From: a bacterium
Lineage (GTDB): Bacteria > Pseudomonadota > Alphaproteobacteria > Caulobacterales > Hyphomonadaceae
Length of the DNA: 8,554 nucleotides
NCBI GenBank assembly: GCA_030824255.1
Contig: JAVBYB010000473.1
Coordinates: forward strand, 1 to 8,554
Direction: 5' to 3'
Shown here: positions 1 to 5,556 of the stretch, one piece after another
Numbering within the stretch: position 1 is the first letter of the stretch
Layout: each line of letters starts with the position of its first letter
Made by a program: the position numbers and the translations under genes
Notes under the pieces: model-generated
Seen by the model: the letters and a program-made list of their open reading frames with translations, nothing else
The model's database searches: none
What the model was told of the DNA's origin: nothing

Positions 1-537
1 CTCGCGCATGGCGCATCAGCGTCGATGCAGGACGTGGCCGACGCGGCCAGCGCACCCAAGCCCGTCTTCTACCGGATTTTCCCTTCGCGCGCCGAGCTGA
101 TCGAATCCCTGTTCGGCCACGTCAACGACACCATCCTGAAAACCCAGCAGGGCAAATGGGATGGCTATGGCTGGGCCCTGCGCGTGCTGTATCTGGAAGC
201 GAAGGCTGATCCGGAGATCTTCCTCGTCGTCCTCAAGACATTCAGAGGCGATCCTGCGCTCCTTCCCATGCGCGAAAAACTGCAGGGCCTGATCCACAAA
301 CAGGCCGTCGGGTTCTTCACGCCATCCGAGGGCGCACCTGCAGGTTCACCGGATCGCGCCGAAAAAGCCTCGCGCACGATGACGAACCTGATGTTTGATA
401 CGCTGGTCGCGTGGCTCGAAGACCGCGACGGTCTCAGCGATGAAAAGCGATTCGTCTGGTATGGGCGCATCATCAAGGAATGGCGCGCCGCCACGCGCGA
501 AGCCTATGAGCTGGATCCGCCAACAAGCGCCGACTGA
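1..537 (+). CDS. TetR-family transcriptional regulator, 5'-truncated by window edge
   Basis: Only the last 178 codons are visible. The frame is open from base 1, and the first in-window ATG (position 25) lies inside the DNA-binding domain, so it is not the real start. The first residues read as the end of a TetR helix-turn-helix: HGASASMQDVADAASAPKP, then the recognition-helix signature VFYRIFPSRAELIESLF (family pattern: ..YYHFxxKExLxxal). The rest is a mostly helical ligand-binding region with no signature I can assign to a particular effector. TetR proteins are usually 190-220 aa, so roughly 20-35 N-terminal residues are missing. It ends with TGA at 535-537. The hydrolase gene downstream is on the same strand, but the 111-bp gap carries a small GC hairpin, so co-transcription is uncertain. 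Family assignment is confident; target genes and effector are unknown. Confidence 0.85.
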   Translation, partial: LAHGASASMQDVADAASAPKPVFYRIFPSRAELIESLFGHVNDTILKTQQGKWDGYGWALRVLYLEAKADPEIFLVVLKTFRGDPALLPMREKLQGLIHKQAVGFFTPSEGAPAGSPDRAEKASRTMTNLMFDTLVAWLEDRDGLSDEKRFVWYGRIIKEWRAATREAYELDPPTSAD

Positions 538-562
538 GAGCTGAGAGAACTCTGCCGGCGCC

Positions 563-579
563 GCCGCGTCTTGCGCGGC
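563..579 (+). terminator. Small GC-rich hairpin after the TetR gene (weak terminator candidate)
   Basis: A perfect 6-bp inverted repeat (GCCGCG at 563-568, CGCGGC at 574-579) encloses a 5-nt loop, TCTTG, about 25 nt after the TetR stop codon. No T-tract follows, so it is not a classical intrinsic terminator. It could attenuate or end transcription of the regulator gene, or simply reflect GC-rich composition. Confidence 0.25.
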
Positions 580-635
580 CCAGCCGCATGGATGATGCTG
601 ACTGGTAGCAGTTCGAAGTCGCGTCGACCGATTTC

Positions 636-643
636 ACAGGTGG
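636..643 (+). promoter_or_regulatory. Ribosome binding site deciding the hydrolase start
   Basis: ACAGGTGG, containing AGG at 638-640 with GTGG beyond it, ends 5 nt before the ATG at 649. This is a moderate Shine-Dalgarno match. It supports that ATG over an upstream in-frame TTG at 571, which would place 26 unlikely residues in front of a clean signal peptide. Confidence 0.5.
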
Positions 644-648
644 CTCAA

Positions 649-1599
649 ATGATCCGCGCCCTCATCTCGATCGCCTTCCTGACCCTGACCGCCTGCCACG
701 CCAGAGCCCAGTCAGTCACCACGCCGGGCGCGAAGGTCAGCGACCAGACCCTGCAGCATGATGGCCGCGAACGCCGGTATCTGGTTCACGACTATTCGGG
801 CGGCAAACCTGCCCCGTTGGTCATCGTACTCCATGGCGGCGGCGGCCATCCCGAGAATGGCGCGACCATGACCCAGTTCGACGTCGTCGCCGCACGCGAG
901 AAGCTTATCGTCGTCTATCCGGGCGGGACCGGGGGTATGCCGGGCGGCAAGCTGCTGACGTGGAATGCTGGTCATTGCTGCGCCTATGCTCGCGAGAACC
1001 GGATCGACGATGTCGGCTTCATCCGAAAGGTTATCGACCAGCTTGTCGCCTCCGGTCGCGCCGACCCGAAGCGCGTCTACGCCACCGGCATGTCCAACGG
1101 CGCCATGATGGCCCACCGGCTGGCGCGGGAGCTGCCGGATCGAATCGCCGCAATCGCACCGGTCGTCGGCGGCATTTTCGGCGACGAGGCTCCGGCTCGT
1201 TCTCCGGTCGCCGCCATTGTTTTCGTGGGGCAGGCCGACCAGACGGTTCCGGCAAAGGGTGGCCCACTCGGGGGACCGGAACGCCGGGGCATGGCGGCCA
1301 ATCTTGGCCGCCGCCCGGAAGGTCATGATCTCGCCCCCGCCATTGCCCAGGCCGAATACTGGGCGCAGGCCAATGGGTGCACCCGGCCGCCGGTGGAACA
1401 GGCAGTTCCCGGCCAGTTCATCGACACCCGCTGGGAAAATTGCACATCGGGCAAGCCGGTCCACTTCTATCAGGTGGAGAACAACGGCCACGCCTGGCCC
1501 GGCGGACGGGCCGGGAGAGCCGAAGCGGACCAGCCCACCCCGGCCGTCAACGCCAGCGAGATGATCTGGCGGTTCTTTGCGGCAAATCCCAAGCCTTGA
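649..1599 (+). CDS. Exported polyhydroxybutyrate depolymerase / feruloyl esterase-type alpha/beta-hydrolase (LpqC-like)
   Basis: A 316-aa secreted serine esterase. Residues 1-20 (MIRALISIAFLTLTACHARA) form a signal peptide. They contain a lipobox-like LTAC (13-16) but also a good type I cleavage site, ARA|Q, so the mature protein is either a lipoprotein or soluble in the periplasm/medium. Visible catalytic elements are the oxyanion strand-loop LHGGGG (61-66), WNAGHCC (105-111, the family's conserved W-x-AG-x-CC), the nucleophile elbow GMSNG with Ser149, Asp197 in GQADQTVP, and His281 in NGHAWPGG. Cys244 and Cys265 may form a disulphide, and Cys110/Cys111 are the usual family pair. Members hydrolyse short polyester or aryl-ester substrates: PHB oligomers, feruloyl or acetyl esters. 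The sequence does not tell which. Length is normal for the compact catalytic domain; there is no separate substrate-binding domain. The ATG at 649 was chosen because it starts directly at the signal peptide and has an SD-like sequence. A TetR gene precedes it and might regulate it. Confidence 0.85.
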   Translation: MIRALISIAFLTLTACHARAQSVTTPGAKVSDQTLQHDGRERRYLVHDYSGGKPAPLVIVLHGGGGHPENGATMTQFDVVAAREKLIVVYPGGTGGMPGGKLLTWNAGHCCAYARENRIDDVGFIRKVIDQLVASGRADPKRVYATGMSNGAMMAHRLARELPDRIAAIAPVVGGIFGDEAPARSPVAAIVFVGQADQTVPAKGGPLGGPERRGMAANLGRRPEGHDLAPAIAQAEYWAQANGCTRPPVEQAVPGQFIDTRWENCTSGKPVHFYQVENNGHAWPGGRAGRAEADQPTPAVNASEMIWRFFAANPKP

Positions 1600-1621
1600 A
1601 CAATCCACAGCCCTGCCCGGG

Positions 1622-1653
1622 ATTTATGAACGGCGGCGGGCATTTATGAACGG
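1622..1653 (+). repeat. 12-bp direct repeat spaced by exactly 20 bp, possible tandem operator
   Basis: ATTTATGAACGG occurs at 1622-1633 and again at 1642-1653. The wider 22-bp units (1619-1640 and 1639-1660) agree at 18 positions. The 20-bp period is close to two helical turns, so both copies would face the same side of the DNA, as expected for two bound protein units. The AT-rich core stands out in this GC-rich region. It lies 22 nt after the hydrolase stop and 220 nt before the autotransporter start. Function is inferred, not shown; it might also be a chance duplication. Confidence 0.45.
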
Positions 1654-1728
1654 GCGCCGGCCACCTTTCCGCCACAAGGGTGGCATTGGAATTCCTGCCT
1701 GCGGCTGGGTGGCCCGATTTCCGCCGCC

Positions 1729-1750
1729 AACCGCAGGAGCGGGGTTTTCT
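1729..1750 (+). terminator. Weak intrinsic-terminator-like stem-loop
   Basis: CCGC (1731-1734) and GCGG (1739-1742) flank an AGGA tetraloop. The outer AA/TT can pair across a two-G bulge, and the 3' side runs into TTTTCT (1745-1750). The stem is short but the T-run is the only one in this gap, so it could end transcripts coming from the hydrolase gene. Confidence 0.3.
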
Positions 1751-1856
1751 AGGACCGCGCGGCAGGCTAGGCAGGCGTTGCCCGCGATCGGGGCCAAGCC
1801 GTCGACAGCGCCAGCCCGCGCGCGGCAGTAGTTGTATTGTAGTGTGCTGACTGTTC

Positions 1857-1861
1857 AGGAG
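1857..1861 (+). promoter_or_regulatory. Shine-Dalgarno of the autotransporter gene, long spacing
   Basis: AGGAG ends 12 nt before the ATG at 1874, a longer spacing than the usual 5-9 nt. An in-frame TTG at 1862 is directly adjacent to it and so too close to be used. The ATG gives a clean signal peptide and is preferred over the TTG at 1832. Confidence 0.5.
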
Positions 1862-1873
1862 TTGACGGCTCTC

Positions 1874-4800
1874 ATGACCCTCAAGGTGCGCCTGCTGCTC
1901 GGAGCTGCGGCTCCGTTGGTATTTTCATTGCCCGCCGTCGCCCAGGTCACGATTTCGACCGCAACCACGACGCCAGTCCAGACGGCAACCGCCAACGCTG
2001 GCGCAGCCTCGGACGTCACGATCGCTTCCGGCGGCTCAATCACGCTGACCGCTGAAGGCAGCACCGGCGCCACCGTCAACAGCGACAACGACATCATCAA
2101 CAACGGCGCGATCGCCATCAACAACGCCAACAACTCGGTCGGCGTCCGCCTGCAGACCAGCCGCACGGGCAGCTATACGGGCACAGGCTCGATCGCCCTG
2201 CTTGAAGATTACACCCGCCCCGACTCCGACACTGATGGCGATCTCGACGGTCCGCTCGCCACCGGAACCAACCGCGTCGGCATCCTCGTTGAAGAAGGCG
2301 GCACGTTCACGGGCGATGTCCGCATCTCGCGCTCCAACACGGGCGCCGCGGCGGCTGCGGCGGGTTCGGTCACGGTTGAGGGCAACAATTCCGCCGGCGT
2401 GTCGATCCGCTCCAACCTCAATGGCAGCTACGTCCAGCAGGGTTCCGTCGTCGTCACCGGCTCCAACAGCTATGGCCTCGACATCCGCGAGAACGTCACC
2501 GGCGACGTGCAGATCACCGGCGGCACCACCGTCCGCGGCGAGAACTCGGTTGGCGCCCGCATCCTGGGCGACGTGGGCGGCGAATTCCTGATTGGCGGCG
2601 CGATTACATCCACGGGCTTCGCCCAGGGCGATGCCAGCAACTATGAAGACCCGGATCAGGCCGACGACAACGACACCGGTTCGGACGAGCCTGCCAAACT
2701 CGATGCGGACGACCTGCTCAACAATGGCTCAGCCGTCGATATTCGCGGCGGTCTTGCGCGCGGCCTGCTGATCAACGGCGCCGCTGTCGGCACCACCGAC
2801 CCCACCGACGACGTCAAGGACGTCATCCAGGATTTCAACGAGAACCGCTCCACGGGCACGATCACCGCGCTTGGCTCGGCTCCCGCCCTGAACATCCAGG
2901 CCCAGGATGGCGCCGGCGGCTCGATCCTGCTCAGCCGCGTCCGTGAAACGATCCTCGACACGCTGGACGACGATGACGACGACAATTTTTCTGAAGTCAT
3001 TGGCGTCTTCAACTACGACCACGCCCTCATCAACCGCGGCGTCGTGACTGCAAACGGCGTGAACATGGGTTTCTCCGCCACGGGTATTCGCATCGCCGGC
3101 TCGGCTGATGGTACGAACACCACCACGATCGAAGGCGGTATTCTCAACAGCGGAACCATCCAGGCCCGCGCCTTCGAGGCCAACGCCATCGGCCTCAACA
3201 TCGGCGCCGGCGCCATCACGCCGACGATCCGCAACACCTCGACAATCCGCGCGGACGTGAACACCGAAACGACGCACGACTCCTACGGCATCCGCATCGA
3301 CGCGGGCGCAAATGTCACCAGCGTGGTGAACGATGGCCTGCTGCTGGCGTCCGTGCGTGGCTATGACGGCGACGCCTACGCCTTCCAGGATCTGTCCGGC
3401 ACGGTGACGTCTTTCACCAACTCCTCTCGCATCACCGCCGGCTTCGTCGACGACGACACCACCGACGATATCACCAGCGGCAACGGCCTCAGCATCGCCA
3501 TCGACCTGTCGAACAACACCACCGGCGTTGTGGTCACGCAGAACGACATCGTCGACAACGCGCGGATCAACGGCAATGTCCTCACGGGCTCTGGCAACGA
3601 CCGCTTTGACATCCTCTCGGGTGAAGTGTTCGGCGCCGTGGATTTCGGCACGGGTTCCGACACGCTCAACGTCAACAGCGCCCTGCTGAACGGCTCGGCC
3701 ACGTTTAACGGCACTGGCGCCACTGTCTCGGCGAATGGCGGCGACGTGATCGGCGCGATCGCGCTTGGCAACGCCTCGGGCTCGCTCTCCTTCGTCAACG
3801 GCTCGGAATTCTTCGGCGACATCACCCGCGCGACGGGCGCCGCTGGCCCGCTGTCGCTGACCGTCGACAACTCCGGCTTCACCAACTTTGCTGACGGCAC
3901 ACTGAACCTCACGTCGATGACGCTGGCCAACAACACGCAGGTCGGCCTCGCCATCAACAATGCCCGCGTGACCGGCAACGTGCCGATGTTCAACGTCGCC
4001 GGCACGGCCAGCATCGCGGCGAACACTCGCTTCACGCCGGTGTTCGACCAGTTCACCAACCAGTCCTTCACGCTTCGCCTGCTCGACGCCACCACGCTCA
4101 CGCTGGGCGGTTCGGTTGCTGACATGCTGAACGAGAACGGGCCCTTTCTCTACAACATGGACCTGGTCCAGCCGAACGCGAACGCGATCGACCTGGTGCT
4201 TTCGGTCAAGACCGCCAGCGAACTTGGCCTGAACACGCGCCAGGCCGGCGCGTATGGCGCCGTGCTCGACCTGCTGGAAGAAGACGACGAGATCGGCGCA
4301 GCCGTAACTTCGCTTGCCAATGCAGCTGACTTCCAGCGCGGCTGGGCGGACCTGCTGCCGAGCAACGACGCCTCGGTCATGCGCGTGCTCGCCTCCAACG
4401 CCAGCGCCGCCTTCGGCGCCACGGCCAACCGCCTCGACATGATCTCGCAGAAGCCGGACGCGCCGGGCGGCGCCTGGACGGAAGAGTTTGGCGTCTACCA
4501 CAACGCCGACGCCACCTCTGACAGCGTCGGTATTTCCGGCGGCGGCTTCGGCGTCGCGGCGGGTATCGACGTCCTCTCCACCGGCTCGGCCCTTGTCGGC
4601 GCTTATCTCTCTCTGGAATCCGCCGAGCTTGAAGAAGACGGCCGCACTGCCGCACCGCTCAACGTCTCGCAAACGTCGGTCGGCGCATATGGCGGCTGGA
4701 TCAACGGCAATCTCGCTCTCAACGGCACCGCCTCGGTCGGCTTCATCGACTTCACCTCCGAACGCGATGTCGAACTCGGCTCGCTGTCGGACACCCTGCG

Positions 4801-5308
4801 CGGGTCGTGGAAAGGCCAGAGCTACTCCGCCTCCGGCCGCGCCACCTACAAGGTTCCGCTGGGCTGGCTCGACGTCAAACCCTTCGTCGGCGCCGATTAC
4901 ATCGGCTTCACGCAGGATGGCTACACCGAGACCGCGCTCACCACGGATGGCCTCGCCATCATCGCGGGCGACAGCGATGCCTCTCTGACGACGGCTTCGG
5001 CGGGCCTCCAGCTGATCGGCAATCTCGGCGGCGACGACGCCTACTCGCTCCGTCCGGAGCTGTCGGTCGGCTATCGCAGCGTGCTCAACTGGGACAGCAC
5101 GGCGGCCTCCATGCGCTTTGCGGGCGGCCCCACGGGGTCCAACTTCTCGCTGGCGCCGGGCGTGGAGCCGGAAGACGCGATTGTTGCTGGCCTCGGCTTC
5201 TCTGTCGACAGCCAGTTCCTGAACATCAAGCTGGGCTACGACGCCGAAATCGCTGACTCGTCGATGACCCACTATGGCTCGATCACGCTGCGCATGGCGT
5301 TCTGGTAG
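1874..5308 (+). CDS. Autotransporter (type Va secretion) with beta-helical, acidic, RTX-like passenger
   Basis: A 1144-aa self-exported surface protein. Residues 1-24 form a signal peptide with cleavage at AVAQ|V. The passenger (about 25-780) is rich in Gly, Asn, Thr, Ser and Asp, has no cysteine in the predicted protein, and reads as a beta-helix with degenerate repeats carrying N-S-x-G followed by hydrophobic-x-I (Gly at 90, 136, 175, 201, 227, later 404, 440, 472). Acidic inserts interrupt it: D-x-D-x-D-G-D-x-D at 117-125, an Asp/Glu-rich stretch at 257-280, six Asp at 365-370 and DDDTTDD at 526-532. Two RTX-like motifs lie at 571-580 and 591-600. A helical linker (about 781-860, with LGLNTRQAGAYGAVLDLL) leads to the autotransporter beta-domain (about 866-1144), which has alternating strands and the terminal aromatic MAFW that the BAM machinery recognises. 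No protease, lipase or other catalytic motif is visible in the passenger, so adhesion, biofilm or calcium-dependent surface-layer roles are plausible but unproven. The beta-domain call is firm; passenger function is unknown. Confidence 0.92.
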   Translation: MTLKVRLLLGAAAPLVFSLPAVAQVTISTATTTPVQTATANAGAASDVTIASGGSITLTAEGSTGATVNSDNDIINNGAIAINNANNSVGVRLQTSRTGSYTGTGSIALLEDYTRPDSDTDGDLDGPLATGTNRVGILVEEGGTFTGDVRISRSNTGAAAAAAGSVTVEGNNSAGVSIRSNLNGSYVQQGSVVVTGSNSYGLDIRENVTGDVQITGGTTVRGENSVGARILGDVGGEFLIGGAITSTGFAQGDASNYEDPDQADDNDTGSDEPAKLDADDLLNNGSAVDIRGGLARGLLINGAAVGTTDPTDDVKDVIQDFNENRSTGTITALGSAPALNIQAQDGAGGSILLSRVRETILDTLDDDDDDNFSEVIGVFNYDHALINRGVVTANGVNMGFSATGIRIAGSADGTNTTTIEGGILNSGTIQARAFEANAIGLNIGAGAITPTIRNTSTIRADVNTETTHDSYGIRIDAGANVTSVVNDGLLLASVRGYDGDAYAFQDLSGTVTSFTNSSRITAGFVDDDTTDDITSGNGLSIAIDLSNNTTGVVVTQNDIVDNARINGNVLTGSGNDRFDILSGEVFGAVDFGTGSDTLNVNSALLNGSATFNGTGATVSANGGDVIGAIALGNASGSLSFVNGSEFFGDITRATGAAGPLSLTVDNSGFTNFADGTLNLTSMTLANNTQVGLAINNARVTGNVPMFNVAGTASIAANTRFTPVFDQFTNQSFTLRLLDATTLTLGGSVADMLNENGPFLYNMDLVQPNANAIDLVLSVKTASELGLNTRQAGAYGAVLDLLEEDDEIGAAVTSLANAADFQRGWADLLPSNDASVMRVLASNASAAFGATANRLDMISQKPDAPGGAWTEEFGVYHNADATSDSVGISGGGFGVAAGIDVLSTGSALVGAYLSLESAELEEDGRTAAPLNVSQTSVGAYGGWINGNLALNGTASVGFIDFTSERDVELGSLSDTLRGSWKGQSYSASGRATYKVPLGWLDVKPFVGADYIGFTQDGYTETALTTDGLAIIAGDSDASLTTASAGLQLIGNLGGDDAYSLRPELSVGYRSVLNWDSTAASMRFAGGPTGSNFSLAPGVEPEDAIVAGLGFSVDSQFLNIKLGYDAEIADSSMTHYGSITLRMAFW
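2129..2593 (+). repeat. Five degenerate N-S-x-G passenger repeats (protein level)
   Basis: Within the autotransporter, residues 86-240 contain five aligned blocks: NNSVGVRL, TNRVGILV, NNSAGVSI, SNSYGLDI and ENSVGARI, each followed by a stretch ending in a G-S/T-hydrophobic strand. The conserved Gly residues are 46, 39, 26 and 26 residues apart; the last two intervals look like the basic repeat length, and the first is lengthened by the acidic D-rich insert at 117-126. This is the expected pattern for beta-helix rungs. The nucleotide sequences have diverged, so this is old duplication or structural constraint rather than a recent DNA repeat. Confidence 0.6.
3584..3673 (+). other. Two RTX-like calcium-binding nonapeptides inside the passenger
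   Basis: Residues 571-580 (TGSGNDRFDI) and 591-600 (FGTGSDTLNV) resemble the RTX consensus G-G-x-G-x-D-x-hydrophobic-x, with the first Gly replaced. They are 20 residues apart. RTX repeats normally belong to type I-secreted proteins and bind calcium in a beta-roll. Here only two imperfect copies lie in a type V passenger, so calcium binding is an inference. Confidence 0.45.
4469..5305 (+). other. Autotransporter beta-barrel domain (translocator)
   Basis: Residues 866-1144 (279 aa) of the autotransporter match the usual 250-300 aa translocator length. It begins GGAWTEEFGVYHN and continues in alternating amphipathic strands such as GGGFGVAAGIDVL, SVGAYGGWINGNLALNG, SYSASGRATYKVPLG, LDVKPFVGADYIGF and LRPELSVGYRSVLNW. 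It ends GSITLRMAFW, whose terminal aromatic residue is the beta-signal for outer-membrane insertion. Confidence 0.88.
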
Positions 5309-5327
5309 GAATCAGGCGCGGGGAGCG

Positions 5328-5363
5328 GGCGGCTGCCGGGGATTTGTCCGGCCCGCCATTTCT
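5328..5363 (+). terminator. GC-rich hairpin after the autotransporter gene
   Basis: GGCGG (5328-5332) and GCCGG (5335-5339), separated by a 2-nt bulge, pair with CCGGC (5348-5352) and CCGCC (5353-5357) around an 8-nt loop. The result is a 10-bp stem starting 20 nt after the stop codon and followed by ATTTCT. This resembles an intrinsic terminator with a poor T-tract and most likely ends the autotransporter transcript. Confidence 0.5.
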
Positions 5364-5489
5364 CGCCGGATGCCTGCCCGTTCTTCCGGCAATCGCATGA
5401 ATTCGCGGCGATAATCGCCCGCCACAGCCCTATCGCCTTCAAACCGCCTTCACAGGCTGCTTCCGCTCGGGCTGAAAGCTGCGGGGCCA

Positions 5490-5520
5490 TCGACGCTGTC
5501 ACGATGAACCCCCATACTAT
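5490..5520 (+). promoter_or_regulatory. Candidate promoter for the patatin gene
   Basis: TCGACG (5490-5495) and TACTAT (5515-5520) each match 4 of 6 bases of the -35 and -10 consensus with a 19-bp spacer. The implied transcription start near 5527 would give a leader of about 30 nt. The spacing is long and the matches are modest, so this is only a candidate. Confidence 0.25.
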
Positions 5521-5556
5521 CTGAAGCCATGCACCGCTCCCGGAGATGCAGGGACC

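Larger units (their letters stand above)
1600..1873. other. 274-bp non-coding gap upstream of the autotransporter gene
   Basis: I see no credible gene here. In-frame stretches exist on the + strand (for example one running from inside the hydrolase end to 1831), but they have no family resemblance and no RBS. The gap contains a direct repeat at 1622-1653, a 9-bp stem (one G-U pair) at 1660-1684 with a 7-nt loop but no T-tract, a second small stem-loop followed by TTTTCT near 1729-1750, and a short AT-richer patch at 1829-1842 (GTAGTTGTATTGTAG). That patch is the most promoter-like segment (TATTGT at 1835-1840 matches 4 of 6 bases of a -10 box), but I find no matching -35 box. The autotransporter promoter is therefore probably in this gap but not pinned down. 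Confidence 0.6.
5309..5556. other. 248-bp gap between autotransporter and patatin gene
   Basis: The + strand shows only the hairpin and a possible promoter near the right end. The minus strand has two overlapping open frames without a recognised family: one from an ATG at 5490 to a stop at 5272 (72 aa, running into the autotransporter 3' end), and one from a GTG at 5425 to a TGA at 5312-5314 (37 aa, very Arg/Glu/Pro-rich, e.g. REFMRLPEERAGIRREMAG). The second stops just 3 bp short of the autotransporter stop codon, which is tidy for a convergent gene, but neither has a clear RBS. I treat the gap as non-coding with a possible gene remnant. Confidence 0.4.

Noticed and set aside
534..547. Tandem 7-bp repeat CTGAGAG x2 across the TetR stop codon
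   Set aside because: Too short and isolated to distinguish from chance; no further copies or symmetric operator around it.
571..648. Upstream TTG start extending the esterase by 26 residues
   Set aside because: It would bury the signal peptide behind a Ser/Arg-rich leader, overlaps the small hairpin, and has no RBS; the ATG at 649 explains the export signal.
712..1608. 298-codon frame antisense to the esterase
   Set aside because: The + strand frame contains the full catalytic set and a signal peptide; the antisense frame has no recognisable motif.
1577..1831. 84-codon + strand frame running from the esterase end through the gap
   Set aside because: It overlaps the esterase 3' end, has no Shine-Dalgarno sequence, is Arg/Ala/Pro-rich, and includes the 12-bp repeat; it looks like an open frame by chance.
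2729..5272. Very long (847-codon) open frame antisense to the autotransporter
   Set aside because: Its composition (Arg, Asp, Gly, Val, Ala monotony, no domain signature) is what strong third-position G/C bias produces on the opposite strand of a real gene. The + strand frame has a signal peptide, repeats and a beta-barrel.
5365..5390. Inverted repeat GCCGGA / TCCGGC with a 14-nt loop
   Set aside because: Six-bp stem with a long loop and no T-tract; a better hairpin lies at 5328-5357.
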